64,000 bases of DNA from Rotaria macrura (GCA_900239685.1 OENT01000143.1:1-64000), one strand, 5' to 3'. Positions 23,601-38,847 are shown, counted from the first letter of the stretch. Notes: generated by a model not told the origin, from the sequence alone. Made by a program: numbers and translations.

Positions 23601-26600
23601 TCTTGCTAGAAATGCCCTAGTTTTCCTTACCCTTTTATGAGACAGATTTTTACTTAAAATGAGCTGTGAACGTGTCATACGAGTCAAGCACGTCGGTCGT
23701 CATCAATGAACAACTATGTTACTAAAAAAATCACGTTGCTGATGTGTTCATTTCTGTGATCGATAAGAACCTAACGTCGCTTTGGTTTACCAAATATTTG
23801 ACTTACAGAATTATCGTCTCGTACATAAATTCGACTTTGAGAACAAGCTGTATCCATACAAACAGGAAGAATGTGTTCCAATTCCCCGTCAGCATCTGCA
23901 AAGAAAGGCAACATTATCTCATAGGAAAACAAGAACTAACTCATGAATTTTCACCAAATACCTATATCAGCAAATACTGATAAATGAAAAATAGCAACAC
24001 CCATTGGTGGATCATATTCTTTAATTAATGTTAATTTTGATGTTGGCAATTCATAGATACGATATTTTGGTTGATTATTAGCATCAATGGTTAAAAATAA
24101 ATCTAATGAATAAACAAACACGATTCTTAGATAGAACATGAATGTATAGTTTTCTCGAGCGATTCTTTCATAAATGTTTTTCTAAGATAAAAATTTTCTC
24201 CCTGTATAGAAATCTTATACTTACATGAAACATTTTCAATGTATCATGTAAATCGTATCCCATTTTTATATGTACCCATAACTGCAACTGGCTGTTGATT
24301 TTATTCGTCCGTCTTCTATTCTGAACGCAGTTCCACTTATGTTGAATGTTATCTATTCATTTATCTATTCATCCGAACCGTTCTTTATTACCTAGGTGCT
24401 CTCTTTCATTTGTTCTAGATACATCGTTATTCTATTTTTCTATCTATCTATATGCTTTGAAAAGCATGAAGAAATATGGATATAATTCAAGTTTTGCTCT
24501 TTTGTTCGATACTCCAAACGACAAATTTACATCCGTAGAAAAAGATAGTTTATTGAATAATGCTATTAGTTCGTTCATTGTAACAAGAAATGGAAATGAA
24601 AGATGTGTAATTGAGTTCTTCTGCTGATGTTTTTGCCTAGTTGTCATTATCATGATGTGCGTTGCAAAGATACGTACCATATTGACAATAGTATACAAGG
24701 TTCCCCCAAAACTCAGTTAACCAGAAAAAATATTGAATATGTCCGGCTTAGTTTTGCTATGACAAGCTGATTTGTTCCTGATGATGATGGAGAAGTCTTC
24801 ATGATCATATTTCATAAGAACAAAATTGCAAAGAATCATTACGAAGTGTTAGTATTGATTACAACAGAAAAGAATTCTACTCGTTCATATGCAGGAAAAA
24901 ATATATTCAGAGTGGCATAAAAGTTACTCTATCGAAAAAAACATTTCATTATGTACGTAAGTACACGAGCAAACGAGCTAATTCTTTCACCAATGATAGA
25001 GGCAAGCTCAAGCTTTATATCCATCTAGATTCGTCTTGAGAGACCATTTGTGAAGTATATTATTTTTTTTTTCATTTGTAAAACCTTTTTCTTGCTCAAA
25101 TTGATAGTGATACTTAGCAAGGGACCTATTCAGGCATGTCTTTTTGTATATAAAGCTTGAACATGTTCCTTGCATTGATAAACGAATTCAATTAGTTTGC
25201 TGACACACTAAAAGAGGTATTAATCTTTTTCACTAACGTCACTTTTGAGTTACCCTGTGTATTATCAATTTTTTTGCTGTCTACTTTTTCTCTTGCATTT
25301 CTCTTAATAAAATATTCTGTAGGTCGTGTCGCCGTTTGTCTAGAAAATTGCTATGACTTAGTTTTTTCCAATAAAAACTAAAGGTTTGATAATACTTATG
25401 ATTCACTATAAATCTCCCATTCTTACATGCAATAAGACTTCTTTACATTTGACAGGATTCTCTAGATAGTTATTTTTTCCATATCGTACAATCATCATTT
25501 ATATACTAACCTGCAACAAGATCATTAGTAAGATCAACTGAAGCTTGTGTTGAATCAGGACGAAATCTATCAATATTGGGAAGAAATTCAACAGGAGATA
25601 CAGTTTGGTTTTTGCTTGAAAATAAAACAAAAACGAAACAATATGTTATATTAGGATTAAAAGAATTGCTTACAGATAAACGCAAGCTGGTTTAAAGGTT
25701 GTGTTATCAACGCTAACCATACCTAGTAATTCAACATACGAATCACCATTTGCACTAGAAAAATGGAAAAATGAATAGATTATTCAATGAATCAAGGAGA
25801 GCTCACTTACTCAAGAGTTGTTGGAATACTTTCGAATAGATAATCAAGCGGTTGAAAAGCACCTAAACATTTCATAAAACATGTTTTAAATCAAGTTACG
25901 ACATGGACAAAAAGAAGATACATAATCATGAGTCTCCACAAATAAGTATCAAGAATCTCACTGCATCTATTGTCTTCGAACAAAACTGATTTCTCTGTAT
26001 CTTAAATATATACATAGCAGATTGTCCTCATCTATCAGTGCAAGGAACTAAAATATGGTACGATAAATAGACACAAAATGAATGATTCATTATTTAGTTT
26101 TGTAAAATTATCAATAGCAAGAATTATATTTCCATATAAATGGTGCAACTCAATAGTAGATGTAATCTGAATCTTTTCAATTGATTCATGTCGGTTTCTT
26201 GCAAAAACAGCTTATGTCTTTCCCATAACCATTACGGCACGGTCTTCGCCTCCACCTTTTCGAGCATGATCAAAACTAATGATTTACGTCTATGTGCTCT
26301 ACATTTCTTCGCACGTCAAAAGCTTACTCGAAATTAATTAAATAAATAAAGGGGCGAAATTTTCTCTTCACTTCTTCTTACTTACTTAATTTTACTCTGT
26401 CACCCCAAAAGACTCCACCATTATATCCAAATTGATCAGGTTTTATTTTATAAAGTACAAATAAATCAAGTTTACTATCACCATTGAAATCAGCTGCTAA
26501 TGCATCATAAATAATTCCAGTTATGTTTACTCTGAATCGCTCTTTTGATGTTGGAGATCGATCATCATTTAACATCACTCGAATTGTATAACCTATTCAT

Positions 26601-26906
26601 GTAACATACAAAATGTGAAAATTGAATTTCTAATTGTATACCTTTTGTATCTCGGCAGAATATATCAATAACTTTATCAGCATTGAAATCTCCGAAGGCT
26701 AAGGGAATACAATCATCAATTGAGTATCTTTTGTGTTTACCGAAATTCAGATCAAATACAGATTTTTCATCACCATTAGTATCGATAGTTGTTTTCGTTT
26801 GATCATGTTTTCCATTAACAAATGATTGGAAAACGAGAATAATAAGCACGAAATTACGAAAAAATATCGACAAAGGTAAAATGCGGAATTGCTTCACATA
26901 ATTCAT
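20679..26906 (-). CDS. ITFG1: T-cell immunomodulatory protein homologue (integrin alpha FG-GAP protein)
   Basis: Sixteen exons reconstruct to 625 residues (human 612): 26642-26906, 26386-26592, 25811-25862, 25674-25754, 25511-25614, 23962-24102, 23807-23895, 22890-23041, 22675-22837, 22518-22620, 22410-22456, 22273-22363, 21131-21252, 20981-21063, 20797-20914 and 20679-20738. A signal-anchor-like N-terminus (LPLSIFFRNFVLIILVF) precedes FG-GAP/VCBS repeats with Ca-binding-like loops (DFNADKVIDIF, DFNGDSKLDLF, DYNLDGYPDM). Landmarks are DGELEHILPVC, MIPNSQIVVIP, one membrane segment (GVTLVVLAGVLALL) and the tail DDRERKVQAQAFHYDAL. ITFG1 is a type I surface glycoprotein; vertebrate work links it to immune modulation and, with RUVBL1, to cell spread. 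An acceptor (TTTTAG) lies five bases before the start codon. Confidence 0.96.
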
Positions 26907-27024
26907 ATCATCTAAAAGTTATATATTTTTATTAATTTTTCATCGTAGAGATATTTTCAGCGCGTCCTCCTTTTCATGATTAAAAAAGCTATTTATTTTA
27001 GCTTTATTATTGATTCTTATAAGG

Positions 27025-27053
27025 AAACAACAACAACAACAACAACAACAACG
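27025..27053. repeat. (CAA)n microsatellite
   Basis: About nine uninterrupted CAA units, immediately upstream of the ITFG1 start region. Confidence 0.95.
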
Positions 27054-27109
27054 TATTTTCTTCCGATGAAAGCAAAAATTAACCGAGCAATCTGTTAGAA
27101 TATGCATCA

Positions 27110-27151
27110 ATCATTCATTCATTCCTTCATTCATTCATTCATTCATTTCAC
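27110..27151. repeat. (ATTC)n microsatellite
   Basis: About ten ATTC units with one interruption (ATTCCTTC). Confidence 0.95.
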
Positions 27152-30100
27152 TCATACACCACGAACGTTACTGGCAGAAATTTTTCGACCAATAGTAAAA
27201 ATAAAGCTGAAAAAAAAACAATCCATCATGATATTGGTTACTTATAACTACCATGTTGATAGTTAAGTATCGTAAGAAGAAACAAACTAAACTAGATCGC
27301 GTTCGTTCTTCAATTATGATGAAGCAACGAACAATGAGAAGCGCGACATCTGTCAAAGAAACGATCACATGTAGCGATTTGAATGATGTTAACGAAGGAT
27401 GAATACGGAAATTAATCAAAACAAAACGGCATACATTTACGGTGCGTTTTCCGACAGAAAACGATGACTAGCATAAAGCCGTCTATTTTCCCTATTTTCT
27501 CTTAATACTTGACGAGAATTCGTAGTGCGACACAGTACACGAAACCGTATTCTTATCGTATGTGGCACTGGCAGATCAATCATAGCGGCCATGGCCACCC
27601 CCTTACGAAATTTTTTTCCGATTTTCCCCTACAGAAACGAAACACAAACGAGTCGTACTGCCTCAAATAGGCGGCTGAAATTGTTATCGACCATGAGCGC
27701 CACCCGCTTACTTATTTTCTGGATCCGCCACTGGTATGCGGTCGTAACCGCGTACCAGAGATCCGACACTTGCCGAGTTGACTCGAACACCACGGGGCGA
27801 GACAAGCCTGCATTCTCTGCACCACGGTGAGCACGTGATGACTTTGTAACTCACCGAGTTTACTCGCCTATACTTAGAATGTTATTTTTGATGAATAAGT
27901 AACAAATATTTGACGGTATCTTTCGATTTTATGTAATTCTTTCTAAGCATTTCCACTTGTTAAGTTTATCCAATCAGAACAATAAATTAATGTTCAGGGT
28001 GCCTCAATAATCAGCTAAAAAAAGAAAACTAAATCTCTACAGAGTTATGAACAATTGAGTTGATGTTTTTTGGTGATGATAAAGGTAACTTCAGAATTTC
28101 TATTTAAGTGGTAGCAGCTTACTGACACATTTCAAATTTAGCATAATCTACTTGAACACGGAGTTTGGCATTTTCCCAATACACTTCTATCAGTAGTCAA
28201 CCACAAAAAATGGAAACGTATTCTAAAGTTAATTCACAAATTCCATTTTGTAGAGATTGTTATACTGACCATTTTGGTTAAAAAGTTGCTCTATTTTCAT
28301 CAAAAACTGACGGTATCAGAGTCGAAGTACGATAAAATGTTGTGTGCTTTGATGAGCACTATTTGCTGTTCTCCAGTATTTTGACTTTGGCAATACCTTT
28401 TCTTGATGAACATAGAACATGTGTTAGCCAAAAGGATCAGAGAAAAAGAGCTCTTAAAAACTATGATTTTCCAGTAAGTTCTCGAATCGCGTTGCTATTT
28501 TTCCACTGTCCAGAGGATTAATTTATCAAACTTACTCTGTTTTCAGATCTTTTTAGTGCAAACAGATTTGAGAGGATTGTTGATGAGTTCAGTAAACAAA
28601 TGAACGATTTTTATTTATTTGATTTTCAATCATATTTTTTTATTTTTAACTTCTTTCAATATATAAAATCTTATTTATTTGATTGCATAAAATAAAAAGA
28701 TGGTGATTTTTATGGGTTGTTGAAAAGTTGCCTATAAAAATCGTATAACTCCGTACAGTATTCTAAACATAGACAGTCGATTTATATTTCATACTTTTAA
28801 GGTAAACGGGTCGTATTCTTCGATCTGGGTGGATTCGATTCGATTTTCTTTCGAATATTGCAATTAGAGAAAAACATTTCGTCACACAATTGTTTTGAAA
28901 AATTCCAACATTTTCATGAAAGAATCTTTAGCACCAGTAGATCCTCTCGTAAGTGTATCACTTGATATATTGAATGGAACCTTTTGAGAATGTAACTCGA
29001 TGAGAATTTATTACTCTCTTACGAAGCAGATGAACATTAAAGCAAGAATTCATTCTTCATATTTCCAAATCGTGAATCATTCGTATTGTCCCTACAGCCA
29101 TTATCATAGTTTGCTATTATTCCTATTCGACTGTTCTTTTTTTGACGTAGGAGCATTGTACAGGCTATTTCTTCAAAACTTATATCGACTTTACAATTAT
29201 TAAATAGAAGCCTCTCGTCTTCCATGCAATATAAGTTATTATACATGAATCAATTCATTCATTTTTCTTTGTTTGAATTATGGCTCTACATTGTTAAGTC
29301 CTAATTTGAAAAACAAAAGAACAAATTTGATATGTTATAAATCCAATTAACTTGAACATGGAATTGGTATTGTTTTCCTCCAATAAAACTAGACATCTAC
29401 TACTCACGTTCTTTGATTCTTAGACGAAAATAGATCAGATCTTTCATCAATTAATGTAATGTTTCCATACGGCACAATGATAGGGGTCAAATTACTTTTG
29501 TAGTAATTATTAGTAGTCTATAGTCAATAGCGAATTCTCAGCTCAAAATTCAGACATATATATTCGCCGTGAATTTACCTATATGGTTTCTTTGCTGAAT
29601 ATGATTCATCAAAGTAACAGCATACGATAATTGCTGATCACATCGCATGAAATACGATCTAATAATCATATCGAAGTGCACTTACACCAGTTTGACTTCT
29701 TCATGTCCTAGTGAAACAATATCAGGTTCTACAAAAACAACACGGCTTAGATATGCATCACAGTCATGGCATCGCATAAATCCTGTGTAAAAATTTAAGC
29801 AACGCTCTTTCGTCGTGCAAATCTGTTACCCATGGCTCAATAAGGATGCTTATTTCATACGAAACACAACTAATATCAAGGCGCATATTGTTCATCTTTC
29901 TCTCTTACTCAGTGAAATATATGATGATAAACATTGCTCATGACCGACACTTATCACTAGCAGGCTATTATGAATGTAATTAAATATACATTTGATGATT
30001 GCTTTCAATTCATCCTTTTCAACAGTCTTTTTATTTTCAATGACTATATAATTATGGGAAGATGAAAAAAGAAAGCTTCAATACTTGCTACAACTCGGTT

Positions 30101-33100
30101 TCTTACTCTAAAAATCATATTTTTTGCTTTCATTCACCTTAGAGTCCATGCTATACCATTCCGATATTTCAAATTCGAGCTGAACACTTCTCTATGGTGA
30201 TTACATCGATGTTTAGTCATATTACCTTTCCTCAGGTAAAAAATATCTAATCCATCGAAATTCTACTGCATTTCATCATCCAAAATGAAAATTCAAGCTA
30301 TATGGATGTGATCAGTCAATGGTTATCAAGTATACTTTATGAGATAGAATCATGTATGATGGGATCGTGAAATTTGTATTCCGAACATGAAAGCATTCAT
30401 TAAAAACTGAGATCAAATCAAATCTTTAGTATTCCTTTTTAAATTCAATCGTATTCATCATAAAAACTTCAAATCTTTTCTACCTCTGATATCTTTGAAG
30501 TAACATCCTTGCACCATTAACATTTTCGGAATGAGATTTATGAAGTTGTTCAGTGTGTGATTTCATCGTGTCAGCTCAGACGAATGGCTTCCTTGGTTCA
30601 GAAATGATTGAATACTATGTAAGAAATCACTTTGAAGAGAACGACCTTGATGAATACAGGATGTCTGATAGGAGCAGTACAGTTAGCTATAGGAAATATT
30701 AATTCCTAATGCACTGCTTTGTCTAATGCATTTCTCGGTTTAGTTTCTTATGCTTGTATCAAATATACTATTTTAGTCAATAGGATAGTTTTTCGAAGTC
30801 AGAAAAGTATCCAAGAGACCTAATGCGTTTGAAAAACTAATGTGCATTCCATAAAATATACGTGCTCTCATTGACTCAAGGTAGTAAATATAAGAGTACT
30901 GTTCATTTCATGGAACCACTCATGCAAGCATAATTCGTTCGTCTTCAATAGAGCTGCAAATGAAAATTTAACACATGAATTTGATTTCTAGGGTGATCAG
31001 TTAGTGAACTATGTTGATGGAATCACGATTTCTGATTAACTCCCCTTCTTTCAGGTTCTAGTAATGGAAATAATAGTGCTTCATAACCTTTATCTTGAAA
31101 CGGTAATTTTTTCAAAATTAGCCGACTTTTTCATGTAGATGTATACTGTAAACGGATATTTTCAGTTGAATCTTGGTCTGTGCCGATTGATAAGCAGCCA
31201 AAACTTTCATGAACTCAGTACAAGTTTTAAACGGAGCCATTATATCGAAGAGTATGTTGTGTAGTTTCTTTCACAAGATACCGATAAAAACAGAATCATC
31301 TCAAAGTACAGATAAAATATACAGAAGTGAAGCGAATGGTTAAGATTTAAAGTAATGTCATTCTGCTTCCAAAATCTGATCGACTTATTCGATTAAAAAC
31401 TTAGTTTACGGCTCATGGCTTTGGAATGGAATGTACAAAGAATTCGAAACGTCATAACTATCAATTGATACTTGAGCTATTTTTGTGTAAATTTGATCGA
31501 TCACTATAATTACGTCTTATCATTGTGTGTGACTCAAATTGCTTTTATGACTTCTATATTTCAAACGATGCTGATTTTACCCTATTCCAAATTAGTAATT
31601 ATCTAGATGTCACAGTGGAAGACTTCTGTTTCAGTACAGACTTAAAAGTAGACCAATTATTTCTAGGTCTGACTTGTCTGTACATTTATGGTTGCGTTAA
31701 AATCACAGTGGTCATAATGAAGATAAATTCAACATGTTAATGTAATGAATTCGGATAATCAGCACAATAAAGATTCTCTATTGTGCATGTCGAAGAAAAT
31801 AATTCAAAATATTCCGTATGAATGTGTACTTCTTTCTTCTATTTTCGGCAAAGCATGTATGAATAGAAGTGCAGAGAAAATTAATTTCAGAAAGTACAAT
31901 CGACTTAACAATATTCCTGTTTCACTAGAAACTTATTTGTACTAATAGGTCAATAATAATATGCGTTCACATTTCTTAGACGTTAACAACAACAATATCT
32001 TGTGTCCTATATTTTATTAACATCGACTAATATAAATATATGACAAAATAAAGAAATAGTTTGACACTAATATTGAAGTCGGTAAGACAATTTTCTTCTT
32101 CTCTGGAACATTATGGAACAATGGGATAGAAAAAGTGTTATCGATACTGTTACCCGCAAGAAAGAAGCCATGTGGAATTAGTAGGAAATCTGCAGCAGGA
32201 AAACAGCGGTTTAATATACACTGAGTAAACTAAGATTTAAAAGTGGCATCGAAAGATGAGAGTAGATGGTTAATGAGATAGAAATATTATTTCGAAAAGC
32301 GAAAATGTGAAGTCTTTGGAATTAATATCGTGCAGATTTCAATGATGAAAATTAACAATTTGTTATTGAAAATCAAGTTAATATATCCTTGTGAAACTGG
32401 TCTTGAAATGGCTTTCATAGATTACATATTACATATCTTTTTACTGTTATTATGGCGTCGCTGAAATATTTCTCACAAGCAACAAGAATGTTTGAAAATA
32501 CTAGATTTTAATGATTTTATGATGTGAAGCAAGAGGATGATTAAATTTTTGTTCGATGAAAATATCGAAATATTCACGTTTAAAGAATTCATGGGATCGT
32601 TTTGTTTTTTACTCAAACTGCTCTTGTTTCTTTCATAGTAAAATCGATCGAGAGCACGGAAAATATTATATTCCAGGCTTCATATTCATCGGATGATTGT
32701 TATTGATCAATGATTTTTCTTCGGTATAGTTTTAACATATTGCGGTTCATCTAAAAATCCATCAAACGATGGGAAATCCAGCATGGGCAGTTAATAGAAA
32801 GACTACGCTTATGATAGACATTTGATCTTCATCAAACGTGGCACATCAGATGAATATGTGAATCCTTCATTCATCAAGTAGTTAAAACGATCGGAATACA
32901 ATATGGACAAATTAAATATCGCTAATTCTACTAGTGATCATTTTTGAAAGTATTCTCGAATAGTTTAGCACCACAAAAATTTTATCTTCACAGGGCATCA
33001 ATGTCATTTATCATGAACATCTCATTTTCTCCATGACATGATCTTGATGGAAGTGAGTTTTCTTTTCTTTAAATGAATTCGATATAAAAGATTAGCCTTC

Positions 33101-36100
33101 TTCCGGTTCTCAAGTCCAATGTTTTATGCAAATGAATAGAAAATTGTGTTTGTCTAGAATTTCAATCCATATGCATCTCTCTTTTCTATCCTCATGCATC
33201 GAAATAATCGTCCTGTTAATTTATCTACAAGTCATTTGGTTGCTAATGGCGTATATTGTGAGCCAAATTTCTGAACAGGGGGAATAGAGCTTTTTCAGAT
33301 ATGCAATATGCTTATATTTCATCTAATACACAATGTAGCTATGTAGAAATTCAGTTTCCATTTTACATATTTGCTGACTCTACTACCAGTATACTATGAT
33401 ATTTACAATAAATAGTAAAAGACAGGTAATAGTTTACTGACTATGCAGCAGCTACACATACAACTAGGTTAAATGATGGTCTCCAGACGAATGATAATTC
33501 GACCATTAAATGAATATCATTCTATTAGCAAATTGTTATACAGACAATTTCTTGTCATCAGAGAAAAATTCAGTTGATATAAAGTACAGTTGTGTCGATA
33601 AATCGTGCATATTTTTAAATTTTGTTTTAAGTACATGAAGAAATCGATGTGCTTCGCACAAGTTCAAGTATTGTAAAAATTAAAGATTATGTGATAGAAA
33701 ATTAAAGATTTCTTAGAAAATCTATTTTCTCTGCAAAATAAATCATCCGGCATAATAGGACACACAGTACCATAAGAAACTTACATACGCATAAGAATCG
33801 TATATGAAAAACACCGAAGTGTCTATTGGTTGCTGGCGTTCGTATTCGCTTTCTTTTGGTGCTCCTTTTGCAAGATTCAAGATATTGATATGGTTTTCTG
33901 ACAATTCGTGTTTACTTTATGAATAAAAAAGGATTGTACATATCATCATATTAAGACAGATCATTCTAATAGTTAATTTTTTTCGTCTCGCTTTTATTGA
34001 ATTTTCAGAAATTTCATTTCACATATAAACATTGATTAAGAGTTTTATTCATGTAATTACCATTCAAATGTAGTTAAATAAATTTTATTCAATGCGAATT
34101 ACCATTGCAGTATATTGTAAAAAGTTGAATATTGTCATCAAACCAGTGCGATATTATGATCAATAAATCAAATATTTGTGACCAGTGTGGGAATATTACT
34201 TTTAATAAAAACGGAATATGAAAGCAAGTCTCTAGATTTGTTCTCGAGAATATAAGAATAAAACGTAGACATATGCTCTTCGTGCGTATCCTTGTAAAAG
34301 CAGAGGATTGATATAAGTATGAAGATATCTAATCAAGAACTGGTATGATCAATGAATGGTACTTATACTAATTCATTATTTGATCCTCTCAATAATATGC
34401 TTTCGTTTTTAACAAACATTAGATCCTTTTCATTAGAAGTATTTCTTGACATTGATAAACTACTATGACATCCATACAAGTCTTTGTAACTGTCGTTCAT
34501 TCCTATTTTTCATTCGTAAACGGTGGATTGAAATTTATTGGTTTGGTTCTTCGTTGTTATTAATTTCTCAATGGAAAAATCGCTGTAATTTGATAGTTTA
34601 ATGTCGGTTTTCAGTAACGATAGGAATCTGTCATTTTAAAATTAACACAGTTCAAAGACTTGCCATACGAAACTCAATTAATAAGATAGTTTTCTACTTT
34701 TCATCGTTCTATATGTGTAACAACCAATAGCATTAATTCTTCCAAAAAATTTCAACTGAAAGAAAGAAAAATGGTGACTTCATTTATGTTTCCAAGTACA
34801 CTTGAAATAAATCAAAGTTTCATTTGATGACATCTGTTCTTCGCCCGAGCTTGATCTATAACTAACACACGTCATTAACGGTTTCCCAAAATAAAAGTAA
34901 TATTCATCGGTAAACTTGAACTTTCACTAGTTCATCTATCATAAGACTTGATTGAATTTAGAACAATCTTGAAGTCCAAATCAACATATATAGACATTTT
35001 CTTTGAATTCTTCAGATTACTTTTAAACTTCTATTTTCACATAACGAATATTAACATCGACTACTAACATTGTGCAATCGAAAAACATGCTTCACCTTCA
35101 TGAAAGATATCATTTTATCTCTGAGAGACAAATAGCTTTGTTTTTAATCAATATGTTCTCATGTGAGAAGATTCTTTCATTCAGTCAAATGTACTTTTTT
35201 GTACTTTACATAGTTATTTGAAATAGGTAGCTAACAACATAAAAAGAAATCACAAGCCATGGTATGCGAGACTACTTCAAAAATAGAGGAGACTATGAAT
35301 ACAACCGCACATATATAGATGAATACCATCATTTGATGTAATTGTCAGGCAAGCATCTTTCGAAATACTCAACTGATAAAGCAGATTTTCAATAAATCGA
35401 ATACTCCAACAGAGAGAAAAAAATGAAATAAAACGAATATTTCTCCAATCAAAGCCTACTTGTTCACAAACGAAAAACAAAGGTCAAACGATTTTCAAAA
35501 AAAAAAACAATTTAGTCTGAAGTCAAATTTTACATGATCAATGTTGAACTGCACGACAATGAAATAAAGATCTCATAATCTATTAAAATCGATTATTTTT
35601 CAGGTCAAACTTCAAACACTTTCGAAACCATGTATGAAATATGCGATAACACATTGAGTAAATAAATGCATACGTAAGATTAGTTTCTAGAATTTGTCTC
35701 CGCATGTTTATCGCAGTATTCATCTTATCTAACAAGAATACGTTTTGTCGAATCTTTTGACTGTCTAACTCGTTTCTTGAAAGTAAAAATGTTTGTTTCT
35801 ATAGGAATTCATTCTCAATTATTCACATAGACGATAAGAATGCTGTTATTTATGTCCATGTCGAATAGCACAGTATTCGTACACTATTTTTTGACAGTAC
35901 GAAAAAGAATTTTAGATAAGAATGTTCGAGAACAAAAAATAGTTCGATTTCTTTATTCCAGCTGTTTATATCGATATAAGTGCAGAGTGCAAAGCTATCA
36001 GGTCAATTTACATGAATCTATGTTGACTTGTACGAATGCAAAGGTCTACATTGACTCATAGAATACACAATTATTTAAACATTATCACAGAATAAGTACA

Positions 36101-37003
36101 TGTATTTGTAATTACTATTAATAGACAAAGAAAAACAAGTTTTAATCAAATATACTTGAATATTTCTTGATGGTAAATATTAATCCAGAAAGCACATGGC
36201 CAATGAAAGTGGTCTCATATTCACATAAGAATTATCCTTAGTCATTATTCATGAGAAAAATCAACATCAACTTCGTCATTCTTCAGAATTCGTTACAAGT
36301 TTCTTTTTCATTCAACTTTCAACAGAACTCAGTGATTTGTTTCTATACATTGTTCAACATAAATCAAAGATCGTATAATGTTATCTTGAACAGATATTCA
36401 CAATGCGATATTAAATTCGATGTTCAATCAAGTCAGATAAATAAAAATGAGTTTTTGATGTTTATTTTATTATCAAATTCTTCTTCTTTTCATGGTTGCT
36501 TCTATTAATGTTGTTACATAAAAATAGAAGAACAAAAACAAAAACGGAATTAGAACACTTTTCAACGTAGGTCATGACAATATACCTTAAAACGTTCATT
36601 ACAGCTACCTATACTCATAATACAATATAAAACTTCGAAATCACATATCGATGAAAGAAAAAGATAGAGAAAGAGAAAAGAAATACACAACAAAAACAGA
36701 TCTTACACCGGGACTAGCTAAACTCATTAACCTAGACTGAAGTAAATATTATCTATACTTTCTTTTATTGTGGTGAAATGCATATTTTAATTTTTTATTA
36801 CGTTTTTTCGATGTTAAACGTAATTTGATAAGATTGATATTCATATTCATGATAATAATCAACGGTGACCATTGTTTGAACGTGTTAAAATTGGAATTTG
36901 TTTTCGTCTTCTTATTTTTGCTAATAAACTTATATGCAACACTCTGTCTTGCGTGCATGTCGTTCGATCTTCTACGACACACGCAGACGGTGTTGCATAA
37001 TCC

Positions 37004-38847
37004 TCAGCTAGGATGCTTTTTGTAGTAGCTGTAAATAAGATCATGATCGATCAAACAAACAATTTGATGATCAATACGATCATAATCCGAATATAAAAAT
37101 AATTTACGGTGCGAATCAAGACTAGTTGCGGCCTGTAACGAAAAATAAAACCCATTTCGAAATATGTGTGTTTTGTTCTCCAAGATTAGTTCTATTTTTC
37201 TTACCGTTCCACCAAAAATTGTTGTTGTAAATTTGCCTGGATTAAACATTCCAACAACCTTGCGAATCAGTTCATTATATTGATGGTATGGAACATTTGT
37301 TTCAAAACTAACGTATGAAAAATCTGGTTCCGGTGTTATATGAATTGTAAAATAATGACCATCCGGTAATAGACCATTCATTGAATAGCCACATGGATCA
37401 AATAAATAATCGAAGATTTTAGCATTGGGAAAGATTTTATCAATACCAGCTTTCTGTGAAAAACAAATTTTAAAGTTACATAGTATCAATTGACTGTTTA
37501 TATGTAGGACAAATGATTTTATCGTATATCGAAGATGATTTAACTGTTGCTATAAGATTGTAAAAGGTGTAAGGCGAACCCTTCACAATCTCATTGAATC
37601 AATCATTCTTCATCATAAAAATATCTGAGCTCAACGAAAATCAATTTATAGTAAATAAACATACTTTAGTCGCTTCGGTTGATGAATTTGTATATTCCTG
37701 ATAGAAGATTTTCATTTTTTCCCGATCTAAATCCGTCATAATAACTTCCAATGTTTGATCTGATTTTGCACGAACACATGTCTTGTCGAGTGTATACAAA
37801 TACCTATATGAAAAGAATGAAATCGTTTGAATGGATGAAAAATAAAAATAACTTATTGAATCGCTATCAAACGTAGCCAGCGCTTGACCTCAGTTTAATT
37901 TCGAAAATTTTGCCTCTCAGTTCATTTATGTTTTCAACTCTGACCTCGCACTTTGATCATCATTTGGTTCTCTCTTTTGACAGTCTACACTAGTCTATGT
38001 GATGTGAAAGGTACACGAGAACTGCAGGAACGATATTTAATTTATATCTTGTTAGTTTTTCGTCTGTCGACATCTTTCGAAAATTCAAAGACAACAAATG
38101 ACTCACCAACAATCAATATTGGTACGACCAAGGACGTATGCACTACCACCTAGAACAAGAACGAACATATAAAATAAATATGCATTGAATAAATCTAGTA
38201 TATCATCGATATACGAACAATTTACCTTCGAAGAATGAATCGAGATAAGCAACCTAAAGCAAGATAAAGATATTGTATGAGATTTGGAAGTTTTCCCGTT
38301 CGTTATTAACATACTTCGTGTTCGAAACTTGTATGCGGTGCCTTTTGTAATTCAGGTCGAAGGAATTTTCGACGACTATAAAACACTTGCTAAAAAAAAT
38401 AAATAAACAAATAAACTATAGATAAATTGTTGAAATAAAAACTGTATTCTTACATCAACACTATCGAAATCACAATAATCTCGTGCAAGCTCCATTATTG
38501 GTTGAATTGCATGAAGTAGTGTTGTTTCGCCGCATGTTTTCAATACAAAGTGTGTACGAAAAATAAACATGCTTGATTCACTTAATACATAAGTATCCGT
38601 TGTAGCTGATTGAGCATATTGCAAGACCTTACAATTAACCAAACTTAATACCTCTTCAATAAGATCCCTAGAGTAAGATTAAGAAAAACGCGATCAATGA
38701 CTATTTGCATTCACAAAATAAAAATTCCTCATACCGTGGAATATTTCGTAAATCATTTCGCGGTGAATACTTAATCGTATCACTTGTACTTGTTGCAAAC
38801 CAAATTTCCAACAATTTTTCAGCTCCTTCAAAGAAATGGCCGGTCAT
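37004..38847 (-). CDS. AMD1: S-adenosylmethionine decarboxylase proenzyme
   Basis: Eight exons (38735-38847, 38454-38667, 38315-38389, 38226-38253, 38107-38149, 37665-37803, 37205-37453, 37004-37132) give 329 residues, against 334 in human. The enzyme makes decarboxylated AdoMet, the aminopropyl donor for spermidine and spermine. The start MTGHFFEGAEKLLEIWF matches the animal N-terminus. YVLSESSMF contains the self-cleavage site (Glu68-Ser69) that generates the pyruvoyl cofactor; LKTCG supplies the active-site Cys. PCGYSMNG and TIHITPEPDFSYVSFETN carry the processing Ser and His. Exon 4 is only 28 bases. The C-terminus (IYSYYKKHPS) differs from vertebrates, as is usual. The open frame continues upstream to 38892 without another ATG, so 38847 is chosen. 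Confidence 0.97.

Larger units (their letters stand above)
26907..37003. other. About 10 kb without a recognisable gene
   Basis: Apart from two microsatellites (27025-27053 and 27110-27151) I found no coding exon, RNA gene or clear repeat. The stretch 27520-27860 is markedly richer in G and C and reads unlike its surroundings; it ends with a repeated word (GCCGAGTTGACTCG near 27772, ACCGAGTTTACTCG near 27854) and may be a remnant of an unclassified mobile element. Reading frames in the region are short, overlap on both strands and lack conserved motifs. Confidence 0.5.
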
